From Selaginella moellendorffii (taxonomy: Eukaryota; Streptophyta; Lycopodiopsida; Selaginellales; Selaginellaceae), in NCBI RefSeq assembly GCF_000143415.4, contig NW_003314331.1, positions 324,836 through 388,835 on the forward strand: a stretch of 64,000 nt of DNA. Direction: 5' to 3'. Position numbers and translations under genes: made by a program. Positions 8,630 to 19,378 of this stretch are shown piece by piece (positions within the stretch are counted from its first letter, which is position 1; every line of letters starts with the position of its first letter). The notes beneath the pieces were generated by a model. The model had not been told where the DNA came from and made no database searches. It saw nothing but the letters and a program-made list of their open reading frames with translations.

Positions 8630-10558
8630 TTAGTATCGAGGTAGAATTATCCTGCGGGGCTGCCACACCGAAACGCACTGCGTCGTCACCTTCTTCCACG
8701 CCAACTTGATCCATCCATCGCTGTAATCCAGCTCAAAGTTCCGGTTGTAGTTCCCCATCATCGCCTGGGCTCTCAAAACCGTGCTCTCCTCCAGCGGCAG
8801 CGCCACGAATCCAGCGCCAACCATCGCGCGCTCCCACTCCTCGCAAGGCGCTGTTCTAACCAGCCGGTCACTACCGTCGCACGCCACCAAGTTAAGTATC
8901 TCGGGCCCCAAGAACTGGCCCTCGTATGCCGCGCGGCCCGCCGCCTGGGCGCCGCCCGACCCACACTCCAACGCCGCGTCAAACTTGGCGTTAAACCGCG
9001 TCACCGCCTGCACAAAGCGCTCCAGAAAGCTGAACTGCGGTACCGCGCGGTACCCGTGGTTGATGCCCAGCACCAGCACCGCCGGGTCCATGCGGCGCAG
9101 CGCGGACAGCACGGCGCGCCGCGGGCTGCGCGCCTGTACCGCCGTCTCGTCCTCGAGGAAGTCGAGCGCGAAGAGGGCATTCACGACGAGCACCTCGCCC
9201 GGGGCGGCGCGCGGCACGATCCGCGGGAGAACAGCCTCCCAGGCGTGCGCGTCGGCGATCTCCAGCTCGACCTCGGCCTCCAATCCCAAGCGCGAGGATT
9301 CAAAGATGATGCGCTGCGCAAGCTGGGCGAGCAGCGCCTTGTGCTGGGGCGAATCTACTGCCGTGACGCGGAGGCGGCGCAACGGTACGTCGCGGCGGTG
9401 CGCCAGCGCCTGGAGGAGGAGCGACCACTGGAAGCGATTCCTCGCCATGCCGATCTCGACAATGTGGAGAAATCGCTTGCCCTGCGCAGCCGCCACGATC
9501 GTGGAGGTGGAGACGAAGTGTGGCACCAGCGGGCTGGGCGTGGCGTGGAGCCGGAACTCGTAGACTCTCTCCATGACGTCCGGGCCGCCAGAGTTGGATG
9601 CCGTGGCGGCAGCCAGCGCGGTACCGGTGCCCAGCACGCGCGCCAGCAGCGACTCCACGAAGTAGTAGGCGACGCGCCGCGCGGGGTCCGCGGCGGTGGA
9701 CGACGCGCCGTGCTGGCGCCGGATGGATACCGCCAGGCTGTTGGCGTTGGTCACGTCGCGTACCGCCACGGCATGGGCGCAATCGTGGAGCAGTGTCATG
9801 ATGTCGGGCGACACGGAGTATAAGCGCGGATTGTGGCCGTTGGATTTGTCGGCGGTCTCGGATCCCTGCCGTCGGATCTTGATCACCGTCTTGAGCCCCT
9901 CCACCGCGTCTTCCTCCTCCGATGTGGCTGCGCTGTTTCGCTTCTTTCGATTGATCGCAGTAGCAGCGGGCTTCTCTTGGCTGTTCCTTTTGTGATTGTC
10001 CGTGGCCAGGTGAGAGGCGATCACTTCCTGGAGAATGCCGACCAAATCCGCTCGGTCGGACGAGAACCCACGCAGCTCCTGGCGATCCGCGACGTGGGTC
10101 GGGGTCAGATCGCGCAAATTCGCGCTCCCGGAGGAATCGGAGCTGGAGAGCTCCTGGTTGCTGCTCCTCTCCATTGTGTTGCAAGAGGACGACGAGACCT
10201 CCTGATCCTCGCCCACTATCATCTCGCTCGTCCAGCTCTTGATCGATAGGCCATCCAGTGAGCTCCAATCGCTGGCGCTAGTGGTCACGGTCACTGCCTG
10301 CTGCTGCTGCGACGAAGAAGAAGAGGGCGACGGGGAATCATAGAGAATGAGCTGCTGGAGCTCCTTGATCATGCTGGATCCTGCCATAGCGCTCTCGCCA
10401 CCGCCATTCTCGTCCATCATCAAGCTGTTGAGCTCCTCCAGCGTGAAGCCGGACGATCCGGGCGATTCCACCGCCGCCGGGGAGGAGCCATCGATCCCAT
10501 AGCCGTAATTCTCGCCGCTACTCACCGGATCGCTAAGGTCTCTTCCCAGGAACTCCAT
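8630..10558 (-). CDS. GRAS-family transcription regulator
   Basis: Intronless frame of 642 residues from the ATG at 10558; the frame extends ten codons upstream to a TTG, but the ATG 35 bases past a TATA box is the better start. Residues 1-250 are low complexity (Ser and Gln runs) and carry a short acidic FTLEELNSLMMDE motif that may be an interaction or activation segment. Residues about 250-642 form the GRAS domain: leucine-rich region from LLHDCAHAVAV, the VHIID-like core FLHIVEIGM, second leucine-rich region, the PFYRE region, and a SAW-like end (DGWIKLAWKK). There is no DELLA motif, so this is not a DELLA protein. GRAS proteins are plant nuclear regulators; the subfamily is not settled here. 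Confidence 0.9.
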   Translation of the reverse strand: MEFLGRDLSDPVSSGENYGYGIDGSSPAAVESPGSSGFTLEELNSLMMDENGGGESAMAGSSMIKELQQLILYDSPSPSSSSSQQQQAVTVTTSASDWSSLDGLSIKSWTSEMIVGEDQEVSSSSCNTMERSSNQELSSSDSSGSANLRDLTPTHVADRQELRGFSSDRADLVGILQEVIASHLATDNHKRNSQEKPAATAINRKKRNSAATSEEEDAVEGLKTVIKIRRQGSETADKSNGHNPRLYSVSPDIMTLLHDCAHAVAVRDVTNANSLAVSIRRQHGASSTAADPARRVAYYFVESLLARVLGTGTALAAATASNSGGPDVMERVYEFRLHATPSPLVPHFVSTSTIVAAAQGKRFLHIVEIGMARNRFQWSLLLQALAHRRDVPLRRLRVTAVDSPQHKALLAQLAQRIIFESSRLGLEAEVELEIADAHAWEAVLPRIVPRAAPGEVLVVNALFALDFLEDETAVQARSPRRAVLSALRRMDPAVLVLGINHGYRAVPQFSFLERFVQAVTRFNAKFDAALECGSGGAQAAGRAAYEGQFLGPEILNLVACDGSDRLVRTAPCEEWERAMVGAGFVALPLEESTVLRAQAMMGNYNRNFELDYSDGWIKLAWKKVTTQCVSVWQPRRIILPRY

Positions 10559-10593
10559 CAATGTGCCGTGCCGGTTTTGAGCTCGCAAAGGTC

Positions 10594-10607
10594 AATATAA
10601 ACACGTG
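10594..10607 (-). promoter_or_regulatory. TATA box and G-box of the GRAS gene
   Basis: On the minus strand a G-box CACGTG (10602-10607) is directly followed by TTTATATT (10594-10601), about 36 bases upstream of the ATG at 10558. The leader would be very short. Confidence 0.55.
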
Positions 10608-11645
10608 CCACGAGGGATCCACGTCAGCATTCTTTCCCTGCTGACCTTGCGGACCTTGAATTTTCATGTCGTGCTTCCGAAAAATAATCTATAATAGAGT
10701 GCCGAATTTGCTGGGCCGCCGGATCCAGCCAATGGCAGCCGTCCGATGGGGGGTAACTGTAATTGTCCTTTTCTTTAACCACGTCTTAGCGAATAAGGTC
10801 AGCGCCCTGAATTGAACAAAGGGAAGGGATTTGACGATGGCGGGAAGCTATAGGTCGGCAGAGGAGGAGGAGATCGCAATAGAGCTGGTGGCGGTGCTGA
10901 AAGTTCCTATGCATCCATCCCATCCACCCCAGAAAAGAGTAAGCATAGTTTGATTTCTTCTTCTTTTTTGTTGGATTGCATCTGTCGAGCGAAGAACGCA
11001 CTACGTGGCATTGCTTGGGTGCTTCAGATCAATTGGGAATAGGTATCATGCTTCTTTTTTGTGGAAGAAATAAAAATATCACCAAGAGCTTTTCCTTTAT
11101 TATCTAACGGGAAAAGAAGAACAAATGCAAACTAAAACATAACATAAGACAATAATTAGTACGTTGCATCAGTTTTACACTAAATTTACCCTTGCTAACC
11201 GTGCACCTTTTGCTGGAGAGGCGTGTATTAACTATTTACCTCGTGTGGATAGCTTCAAGAGATCACTGCTTTGACTCGTGTGATTCCGCGCAGCTCTTTG
11301 AACAAGACCCTACCTTTTCTTGTAATGAATGGACACCACCATAAACGAGAAAGAAAAATCTGTCATGTCAAAACACGGGTTCCAAATCCCAAAATGTCTA
11401 GAACTCGGAAGAGAAAGCAAACAAGGCAACCAAGCCAGGAGTCACTTCCTGGAAATCAAACAAGAATAGACCTTCTGTCTATCAAAAAGGTCGGAATAAA
11501 ATGAGTGTATGTAAATGCCAAGGTATGCTTTGGAAGAAATTCTATACCTTGACTTGACATTACCTCACTGTGGCCTTGAATGAACCACAACGCGGTGACG
11601 ATGAATCTAAGGACTGCCTGCCTTCCAAAGCATCGATCCATCTCT
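10608..11645. other. Spacer between GRAS and 5-phosphatase genes
   Basis: The left part should hold the GRAS promoter and the right part the 3' region of the phosphatase gene. An ATG at 10837 on the plus strand opens a short acidic frame (MAGSYRSAEEEEIAIELVAVL) with a donor-like AAGA|GTAAGC after it, but I find no convincing following exon. Nothing else is recognised. Confidence 0.4.
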
Positions 11646-13298
11646 CTAGAGATTCGTGTTCACTCTTAGCAGTGCCTTTACTGGCCTGTGGTCCGAGCTC
11701 TTCAAGGAGTTGATCGAATCGTAGTCCTGGACCGCCACACTGAGCCAGCTCTTGTGCCGGACTTTGAACAAGATCCTATCCGTCCATGACGGCACTCTTT
11801 CCTGGATAGGAAAGAAAAAATCATGAGTTCTACTGATTCAAAGTCAAGCCGAGTTTTAACAGGAGAAGCAGTCGCTTGCCTACCTTTGAGCTCGTGTCAT
11901 AGTTATCGGTTCCCACGTCATACTTGTAAGTCGGTCTGAAAGTTAGCGGGCCTTCAACAAAGCCGTTGAAGATGTTGCCTCGCGCGACTTCTCTCGAGAG
12001 CTGGTCTCTCGGCCATAAGAGCTGTAAAATCAGACAAACAAACGCTGGAGTTATTTGAAAAGGAGTGAAAGAAAAAGCGAGAACCTTTTCGAGGTTGTTC
12101 TTGATCAAGATCCCTACGGAAGTTTTGTGCCCGACAACTCTGTAGTTCAAGTCCCCCATCAAGATGACGAGATCGGAGCCCTCGACAGTGTTGTTCGTGC
12201 AAGCTTGATGCTGGTTTTGCTTGTGTTGGTCCTGCGGCTGATCGAGGCCATACTCGTCCACGACCACGGCGGTGGCCGTGTGCAAGCACGAGCACCCGTT
12301 GGCAGTGTTTGGCCTTGCGAAAACGCTCTGAGTGATGCGAGCAAACTGAGCATTTCGAGCCCCTACATTGCCTTCGTGAGCTGAGCTGAAGCATTAAAGG
12401 CTAGAGTAAAAAACCTGGTATCGGTAATGGAAAGCTTGAAATGCAAAAAAAGGAAAAACTTACGGGCGAGGTGGCATGAAAGGAAGAGAAATCTGAGCTG
12501 ACGGTATCGCAACGAGACAGCAACAGCCCCCTTTTGACGACCAATAACACCTCCAAATCCCCCTACGCTAACCTTGTCGCTCCTGGGATCTGAAGAAACA
12601 AACAACGAGTGTAGAATTCTCGTTTGGAGAGAGTGAGATTGTACACACCAGTTAAAAATGACAGGAGCGCGGTCCTTGCGAACACGAAAAGTTGCAAAGA
12701 TGACATGACCGACGATGCAACCAAGCTACATGACAAAAAAGAAGAGAGTTGCAATGAGAGAAACGTTAAAGAGAAAAGATCTTCTTTACCAGTAACTTTC
12801 GCCCAGAATCTCTAGAAAGAAAGACTCGACGTAGAAACTTGGAGCTTCCTGGAGACCAATCACGTACAAGTCGTGCTTCCTTCTCGCCGATTCATCGTCC
12901 ACGAGATTTGCGAGATTTCGTTCAGGTATCTAAGGAAAAAAGAAAATATCAATCCTGCTGAAAAAAGAAATAGAAACTCTCACCTTTCCATTCATGTTCC
13001 AAGTAACAACGTAGATTCGCAAGGCGCCGCTGGCCTCTCCCTCTCGATTCTCCGAAACGGGCATATTTTGATGGAAGATGTGCTCCAACTGCGACCGGCC
13101 ATCGATCTTCTCCCTGTCAGACGCGAAATCGAGCTGCTCTTGGCGCCGCGGCCGGCGGCGCTGAGAATGCCGATCCAAGAGAAGCCCCAGCACCTCGCGA
13201 TCCTCCATGCGCAAGAAATCCATCAGCCGCGGCCGGAATCTCTTGGGGCAAGGGCCAAATCCGTCGCAGCTATCCGAGCACACGCAGCAGTTCCCCAT
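11646..13298 (-). CDS. Inositol polyphosphate 5-phosphatase (5PTase11-like)
   Basis: Seven exons join in frame: 13298-12984, 12929-12790, 12725-12649, 12589-12464, 12380-12085, 12021-11884 and 11801-11646, giving 310 residues. The enzyme removes the 5-phosphate from inositol phosphates or phosphoinositides. The family motifs occur in order: VTWNMNGK, IGLQEAP, the catalytic MGDLNYRV, RVPSWTDRIL, and SDHRPV near the end. The short length and lack of WD40 or other extra domains match Arabidopsis 5PTase11. The protein starts MGNCCVCSDS, a good site for N-myristoylation with adjacent cysteines for palmitoylation, so membrane attachment is likely (inference). Introns are 54-83 bases. Substrate choice cannot be deduced. 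Confidence 0.9.
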
Positions 13299-13369
13299 GG
13301 CCGCCGCGTCCGCCGCGTCGCGCATCCACACCATCTGGCAGCAGCATGGACCGATCCAAGACCTAGCCT

Positions 13370-13798
13370 ATGGATAGAGCGATAGATCTTTCGCCGGAAG
13401 AAGAAGAACAGCAATCAAACAAAAAAACCAAAATGGCGCCCGTTGTGGTTATGTTCTGTTGCAGGGCCACACATGCCCTAAAAAATGTGGAGGAAAAAAC
13501 GCTACCGTTATCATTTATCACGCAAGGCAGCTACCAAGATCCGGTATCCTCCCCCAGTGTCAAATTCAATTCCATGGCGGGCAATACAAAATCAAATATC
13601 TTTCTAGAAGTCTGCAACGGTAAAATCAAAACAGAGCCCTAATAGCATCAAACTACCCTAAACACATATTCGTTATAGCCCTAAACGTATTAAAAGTATA
13701 GTCTTTGCAAGCCCTAAAAGCATATTCCTTACACGTAACGAACATCACTTCGATGGGAAAAGGCTATGGATCACGTTCAAAAGAGAAAAACTTTGGAT
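13370..13798. other. Spacer with clustered CCCTAA-type motifs
   Basis: No gene is recognised. CCCTAA or CCCTAAA occurs four times between about 13637 and 13722, resembling plant telomere units but not in tandem. The left part should contain the promoter of the phosphatase gene. Confidence 0.35.
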
Positions 13799-14430
13799 CT
13801 ATAGGACGGTACCATGTTTTGCTCGTGTATTTGCCAGAGACCAAGTCCTCAATAGCTCAATGACGTCGTAGCTACGATATGCTTCATCTGAAAGAACCAC
13901 GAAGAACACCAGTGTGAGCAGCATATTACAGTCGGTCCAAGCAAGCAATTCACCGCCAAATATCTCAAGAAAACAAAGAGTTTCGCACCGCACCTCACTC
14001 GACTTTCCCGAGAAAGATCTGCCGGCTGCCGCCCCCAAAACTGTATTTTTTAGCCTCCGGGTTCCTTCGCCATCGCACCATGCACAGGAGCTTTTACACC
14101 TGGCGATGTCTTTGTGATCCCAAGTCATGTCTGATGCGAATATAGGATACATTAGTAATAGAAAAAAAAAAAAAAAACAATACCAAAATGGTCGGTCCAC
14201 ACCACTCGGCCATACGAAATTTCTAGAGCTGAGAAATTCTTACAAGGTCGCAGTTGAATCCGGAAAGGAGGAATTTTTCCCCGACGTGTGTCTCCTCTCT
14301 TCCTCATGTTCCTGGATAATGATCATCTGATAGAGAGAATGGAGTCAGCTAAAGCTCTCTGGCTATGGACGACGAGTCCACTGAAAAAAAGCTCGCAAAA
14401 AAACAGTGGTGTTACCTTTCCGCGGTACAT
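13799..14430 (-). CDS. Possible small spliced gene, product unknown
   Basis: A plausible model starts at the ATG at 14430 (MYRGK) with a donor directly after it. Following pieces read MIIIQEHEEERRHTSGK..., HDLGSQRHRQ, FWGRQPADLSRESR and DEAYRSYDVIELLRTWSLANTRAKHGTVL, ending at 13799. Each junction has GT-AG signals, and one intron carries a CTAAAA branch-like site followed by ACAG. The result is about 85 residues with a charged, soluble composition. I do not recognise the family, and alternative acceptors exist. The start lies only 200 bases from the oppositely oriented ATL gene, so the two would share a promoter region. This may be a 3' fragment of something longer, or not a gene at all. Confidence 0.3.
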
Positions 14431-14629
14431 TGGCGACGATGAGTGCAATTATCCGTGATGGCGACTTGCCGGATACAAATACCCGCCCCTGCCAGCACAA
14501 CACGCAAGCTCACTCCTCCTTTCTCTCTCTTTTCTCACTCTCACTCTCTCTCTCTCGTGAGCAAAGTTGCAAAGCTCAAAGCTTCAAGCACAAAGGGTAC
14601 CTCTTGTATAGAAGTTGTAGTCGTCCAAG

Positions 14630-15544
14630 ATGGCTGTTTTCCGGCATTCCATCGTCTCGATCTTCCGGCAGCCGCATGGAGCAGCAGCGTCGTTTGATTC
14701 TTCCCAGCAGCAAAGCGGGAACCTTACCGCCGTGCCTCACTACGGGAGTCCTGTGAGATTCAACCCGATGATAGGATTCGGACTCGCGGCTCTCTTCACG
14801 GCCTTCTTCTTCATGGGATCCCTGTGCGTCTATGTCAAGCGGAGCTGCTCCATCGCTCGCAGGCGCCGTGCTCACGCTGCGACGATCGCCCTGCCACCGT
14901 TCTCGGAACTTTCAGCTTTCGCGACGCCGATTCAGCCGGGACTCGACAAAGAGACGATCGAATCGCTGCCGGTGTTTCCGTTCACGTCGGAGAAGTGCTC
15001 CAAGTATGGTAAGGTCGCCACCGAGTGCTCGGTCTGCCTCACGGATTTCCAAGAGGACGAAGTTGTCAAGATCCTCCCCGGTTGCTCGCACTTCTTCCAC
15101 ACCGACTGCATCGATATGTGGCTCTTTTCTCACTCCACCTGTCCGCTTTGTCGATGCATCTTAGTTCCCGTCAGGTGTTGCTCCGACCACCCCGAAAGTC
15201 CGAACTCCATCTCTCAGCCCCCGGCTGAAGTCTCCATTGCCATCAACGACGAGCAAACTCGATCGGAGGAACTCGAGAGCCAGTCTTTGTTGGATTCCTC
15301 GGAGCAACGAGACCAGTTTTCATTGGACTCCTCGGAGCAACGGTCCAAGACGCCAAAAGTTTCTGCAAGGGACAGGTTTCTCCAATCTTTGCATCGAAGC
15401 AACAGTAGCCCACCGATACAGTCGTTCTTTCCAGAACAAGAGCATGGTGATAATGGCCGCCGCGAAAATGCCGTGAATGAATCTTTGAGTCGTCCCCATA
15501 GCTTGAGGAGGGCCGTTTCCAGCGATATCTATCAATCTGTGTAA
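14630..15544 (+). CDS. ATL-type RING-H2 E3 ubiquitin ligase (first of three)
   Basis: Intronless, 304 residues, as usual for ATL genes. One membrane segment lies at about residues 46-70 near the amino end, followed by a basic stretch. The GLD motif (PGLDKETIESLP, about 103-114) precedes the RING-H2 finger at about 133-174: C-x2-C...GCSHFFHTDCIDMW...CPLC, with the family Trp. The carboxy half is Ser/Glu-rich and carries a doubled LDSSEQR unit (about residues 220-235). ATL proteins are membrane-bound ligases that ubiquitinate partners through the RING, often in stress or carbon/nitrogen signalling. The start is the first ATG after a CT-rich leader. The substrate is unknown. Confidence 0.92.
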   Translation: MAVFRHSIVSIFRQPHGAAASFDSSQQQSGNLTAVPHYGSPVRFNPMIGFGLAALFTAFFFMGSLCVYVKRSCSIARRRRAHAATIALPPFSELSAFATPIQPGLDKETIESLPVFPFTSEKCSKYGKVATECSVCLTDFQEDEVVKILPGCSHFFHTDCIDMWLFSHSTCPLCRCILVPVRCCSDHPESPNSISQPPAEVSIAINDEQTRSEELESQSLLDSSEQRDQFSLDSSEQRSKTPKVSARDRFLQSLHRSNSSPPIQSFFPEQEHGDNGRRENAVNESLSRPHSLRRAVSSDIYQSV

Positions 15545-16854
15545 ATTTGTGTATGGAAATACTTAGCAAAGATTGTAAATTCTTGAAGTGCGAGGGAGAG
15601 ATACTCACAGGATTTTAATATGTTTCGTCTGGATTGATCAAGGAATCGTGTTCGTACACCATTCCTGATAATTGGATACCTGATTCATGCCCGATGAGCC
15701 TGTGCAAGACGAGCACTTTGATCGTTCTCGAAAAAGTAAAACACTCCACTTGCTTTCCTTATGCAAGCACGTAGAAGAAATGTGCCTGGAGTAGCGAAGA
15801 TAAGCCTGATCGGACAGAAAACGAATTTGTGACCCGGAAGAGAGAAAGAAAACTAGATTCCCACCTTTGAATTTCATCTCCATTCGACGTAACGAGCACA
15901 AAGAAGTCCCTGTAGAATGCTACAGTGTCAAAAACTTTGAAAGGAAAACAAAAAGCACCTACTTTTCTTTTTTCTGTCTCTCTCTCTCTCTCTCTCTCTG
16001 TTTTTTTTTCTTTTCTTTTCTTTTCTTTTTTGTCTTTGGAAGCCCGTGTCGACGATCACTAGAGCTGATGGAGCACTAGGACAGCATTAGAGAGATTAGC
16101 TTGATGAGAGGAGAATCATTACCTTCTTTCCTTAATAAAAGAAGCGCAACGCAGGCCACGAGTCGGTGCTAGAAAAAAAAGGCTTTGAGAATCAATCGAG
16201 CTGACACGAACACAGATAAACTCCCGACAAAAGCTTAAAACAATAGCTAAGAACTAAAAGCTACATTTTGACCCCTGATAGAAAGAAAACAAGCCAGTGT
16301 TCTATGTTATAACGGAAGACACTCTACCAAAACATTCCCATCTCTTGTCAATCAATGCGGCATGGCCAAATCTCTGGACACAATCGATCAAATGCTCAGT
16401 CGGATCGCGCATACCTCTTTATCGCCGCTCCTCCCTCTTGATCGCCATCGCCGTCGCCAGCTTAGAACCCTAATCCCTCGCCCATCGGACGGCCAAGATT
16501 TCATCCATCCCCTGGCCGTTGGATCCTGGCGACGGTCCAGATGCGGTCCGGAGCGTTGAAAATGAGAGAGGCAGGGGGTAGACGGAGAGAAAGAAAAAGA
16601 AAACGAGCTCTCGTCTCTCCTCTCTTTAGGGCGGATAGAACACGACTGGCCCTCGCTTCGCTCCGCGAGATTCATCTGGTAAGCCGCGACGATAACTAAA
16701 TCGCTCCACCGTGTCCGTGAGTAGATCGATCATTTACTTCCACTGTTGTTTTCGCTCTGGAGCAAGATCGGCCATCGGTTGATCGATCCCAGTCTAGATT
16801 TCACGCAATTCTCCTCCCCCGCATTCTAATTCACCGATCCATATGATCTCGCAG
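15545..16854. other. Spacer with CT microsatellite and leader of the second ATL gene
   Basis: No coding gene is recognised. A pure TC tract followed by a TTTTC-rich tract lies at about 15975-16030. A donor-like CTG|GTAAGC near 16680 and an acceptor CTCGCAG at 16854 suggest a 5'UTR intron for the ATL gene that starts at 16887. A telo-box-like ACCCTAATC lies near 16466. Confidence 0.4.
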
Positions 16855-16884
16855 ATGGAAGAATCGCGCGATCCAGAGCTATAG
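16855..16884 (+). promoter_or_regulatory. Short upstream ORF before the second ATL gene
   Basis: Directly after a good acceptor (TCTCGCAG|ATG) lies a nine-codon frame MEESRDPEL ending in TAG at 16884, two bases before the main ATG at 16887. If the leader is spliced as proposed, ribosomes meet this frame first, which could lower translation from 16887 or favour the in-frame ATG at 16974. Confidence 0.4.
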
Positions 16885-16886
16885 CA

Positions 16887-18314
16887 ATGACGGAGCCTCA
16901 TCTCCACACCTCGCGCTCCAAGGATCTCGCAAGAACACACAGGAATTTCCAACAATCATCCAAGAACCGCGCCATGGCGCCGCAAGACTACGCAGTTCCC
17001 ACTGTCGATGATCCAGGATTTCCATTCCCCTTCCCCCCTTACAGCTCCTATCCACCCTGGTACTGGCCTCCCTATCCCCCTGTCGATTTCTTCCCTCCTC
17101 CATCCCCTCGCTCCTCCTCCTCGGGCGGTGGCATCAGCAGGACGTCCATCCTCACTCCCGCGATCGTGGCCAGCGTCGCGCTCCTCGGCAGCGCGATCCT
17201 CCTCGTCAGCTACTACAAGGTCTTCGCAAAGTACTGCAGCGCGTGGCAGATCTTCTGGGGTCTCAGCGGCCGGGGCGGCGGTGTCAATCGCCGCGGTCGC
17301 GGCGAGAATCTCCATGGGGCGTCGTTGAGCGCCGGGGATCTAGAACAGGGCTGGCTGCTGGCCATGAACACCGGCCTGGACGAATCCATCGTCAAGAAGA
17401 TCCCGGTCTACGTCTATCGCGTCGGCGGCGAGGGCGTGGTGAGCGGCAGCGAGTGCGTGGTGTGCCTGGGCGAATTCGAGGAGGACGACGAGCTACGCAT
17501 CCTCCCAAAGTGCTTGCACGCCTTCCATCTCTCGTGCATCGACGTCTGGCTGCGATCGCACTCCAATTGCCCGCTGTGCCGCGCGCCAGTGATGGCACCG
17601 CCGGATCAACACCCGATCGCGCCACTGCTGCTCACTCCACCGATCCAGACGATGGGCAATCCAGAAGGAGGTGATGATGATCAAGAGCGCCAACTTCATC
17701 CACCGGAGCTGGAGGAGCCGCATTGCGATGATCGAGGAGGGGACGAAGAGCTCATGAGGAAGCAGCGGCTGCCGAGATCGCTGAGCTTCCAACTGGACCA
17801 CCGGCGGCGAAAGGCGGCCACCAAGAGCCGAGCCATCCCTCCGGTCCTTCGCAGGTCCCATTCCACAGGATCCAATCCCGTCAGCTACCACGAAATGATG
17901 CTCGTCCTCGCGCAGCCACCACTGTCATCGCCGCTACCGCCACCGCCGCCACCCTGCCACCGCGACTCGGGCTTCCTCCTCGCGCCCAACAATTCCGCCG
18001 AGCTCTCCACGATCCTGTGTAACCTCCGTGAGGACCAGCGCGATCACGAGTACGTGGTGCTCGACTTTGAGGTGGTGGAGGAGCCATGCTCGTCGCCCGG
18101 GAAGATCGAAACCGGCGTCTCGAGCTACGCCGCCTCTTCTTCTTCGTCAGCTTCGTCCAGCGATCGCAGCGGCAGTAGCGTTAGCAGCAGCCGACCGCTG
18201 CTGTGGGTTCGAAAGTCTGGATCTTTCAAGGCGTCGCTCAAGAGGTCCTTGTCAACCGGGCGGGTTTTCTCGTTTCGCAACTTCGGGAGGAGTAGATCCC
18301 AGTCCCAGCCTTGA
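16887..18314 (+). CDS. ATL-type RING-H2 E3 ubiquitin ligase, long form (second of three)
   Basis: Intronless, 475 residues from 16887; the in-frame ATG at 16974 (MAPQDYAV, 446 residues) is an equally good start. A Pro/Tyr/Trp-rich segment (about 43-75) precedes the membrane span at about 88-110. The GLD motif (NTGLDESIVKKIPV) is at about 162-175 and the RING-H2 finger at about 190-231: C-x2-C...KCLHAFHLSCIDVW...CPLC. The long tail carries a Pro run and a basic Ser-rich end with SGSFKASLKRSLSTGR and FSFRNFGRSRSQSQP, which resembles tails of larger ATL proteins. It should act as a membrane-anchored ubiquitin ligase. The substrate is unknown. Confidence 0.92.
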   Translation: MTEPHLHTSRSKDLARTHRNFQQSSKNRAMAPQDYAVPTVDDPGFPFPFPPYSSYPPWYWPPYPPVDFFPPPSPRSSSSGGGISRTSILTPAIVASVALLGSAILLVSYYKVFAKYCSAWQIFWGLSGRGGGVNRRGRGENLHGASLSAGDLEQGWLLAMNTGLDESIVKKIPVYVYRVGGEGVVSGSECVVCLGEFEEDDELRILPKCLHAFHLSCIDVWLRSHSNCPLCRAPVMAPPDQHPIAPLLLTPPIQTMGNPEGGDDDQERQLHPPELEEPHCDDRGGDEELMRKQRLPRSLSFQLDHRRRKAATKSRAIPPVLRRSHSTGSNPVSYHEMMLVLAQPPLSSPLPPPPPPCHRDSGFLLAPNNSAELSTILCNLREDQRDHEYVVLDFEVVEEPCSSPGKIETGVSSYAASSSSSASSSDRSGSSVSSSRPLLWVRKSGSFKASLKRSLSTGRVFSFRNFGRSRSQSQP

Positions 18315-19009
18315 AACAGAGCCTCGCTCCCCATACTTTACTCGAACACACAATGGACGAGCGAGCGTTCTTCTCCAACCTTCGAGTCCAAGGATTAGTG
18401 AGCTTCTAAAAAAGCTGGTATTCTATACGATCGAAGTCACGTCACGGAATTTTTCCCATCTAAAGGCCCCGCCTTTGGGAAGACGCCGCCTAGCTACCAG
18501 TCTTCGAAAGCTTTGACAAGGAGAGCTAGCACTAAACAAAGAGAACATAGAAAAAAAGAGATTAGTGACAAAAATGAAGGTTCTATTGGTGAAATGTGCT
18601 TACCACCTAATCTCCAAGCGAGCGGTATCTCATCGGAACGATGCTGATATCTCCCTCGAATTTTCTATTTCGATGCGTTGAAGTTTTGGCGATCTTCCAA
18701 AAAATTGCTGGTGAACAGAACTAGAGAGAGCCCTGTCTCTGTTGTTAGTAGAAGGGACATCAAATCAAACCAGGACGAGCAGTGGTGTCATCTCTGTAGC
18801 TCTCGACAAAAAGTAGTTTTAATCGAGCAAGCAAGATATAAGAACTACAAAGGAAAGAAGGAAACTCACGAAAGCACTTGAACCGACAATAATCATCACC
18901 AAAAGCTAGCAACACTTGTAAGGAGGACAGCCAAGACAACACTTGGCCGAGCAACGACGAGAACACGATATAACTCCACGCTGACCCACAGCCGGATGAA
19001 GATCACACC
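18315..19009. other. Spacer, nothing recognised
   Basis: This follows the second ATL gene. Only short frames without family resemblance are seen on either strand. Confidence 0.4.
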
Positions 19010-19378
19010 CTACGCCACACAACAAAGAAAATACGTACACATGCTCGCCATGCACGCCAGGAAGATCCAAGTCTTATTCGGGAAGCAGCATTGAAGAGGA
19101 TAAGCCCGGGGTCGCCAATGGGTCTCCTCCACAGTAGAGCGAAGGCTTGCACTGGAATAGAAACAGCCAGTCGCAGCAGCTGAGTCATCCATTCCAAACG
19201 AAGAAACTTTTGGAGAACTTGCCTGAAACGGGAATTTTTGTAGCCTTATGATGTGCTCATGAGGTTGTTCGTAGTAGAAGTAGTCGCCCTTGGCAGCGGG
19301 GCGGGATGGATTCTTAAGGTCCTCTAAGTCGCGACTGATCGAGGAGCAAACGGTCCAGGATCCTCGCTCGCAAGGCAT
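19010..19378 (-). CDS. Possible small gene, product unknown
   Basis: An open frame of 122 residues starts MPCERGSWTVCSSISRDLEDL, continues with KGDYFYYEQPHEHIIRLQKFPFQ, and ends in a hydrophobic segment (WIFLACMASMCTYFLCCVA) that could be a tail anchor. Upstream, a donor CCTCGT|GTAAGTG and an acceptor TTTTCCAG|GCGTG on the same strand are compatible with a spliced leader. After FPFQ a GC-type donor (CAG|GCAAGT) and an acceptor TATTCCAG would give a shorter alternative end (CKPSLYCGGDPLATPGL...). I do not recognise either version. The leader would overlap the start of the divergent ATL gene. Confidence 0.3.
   Translation of the reverse strand: MPCERGSWTVCSSISRDLEDLKNPSRPAAKGDYFYYEQPHEHIIRLQKFPFQASSPKVSSFGMDDSAAATGCFYSSASLRSTVEETHWRPRAYPLQCCFPNKTWIFLACMASMCTYFLCCVA

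Noticed and set aside
8773-10268. Frames of up to 322 codons antisense to or overlapping the GRAS gene
   Set aside because: Low-complexity Arg/Gly/Ala-rich translations, shadows of the GRAS reading frame.
10837-10940. Plus-strand first exon MAGSYRSAEEEE with a donor-like site
   Set aside because: No following exon with consistent frame or recognisable sequence was found.
13637-13722. CCCTAAA cluster as interstitial telomere repeat
   Set aside because: The motifs are spaced irregularly and not in tandem; they are more like scattered telo-boxes.
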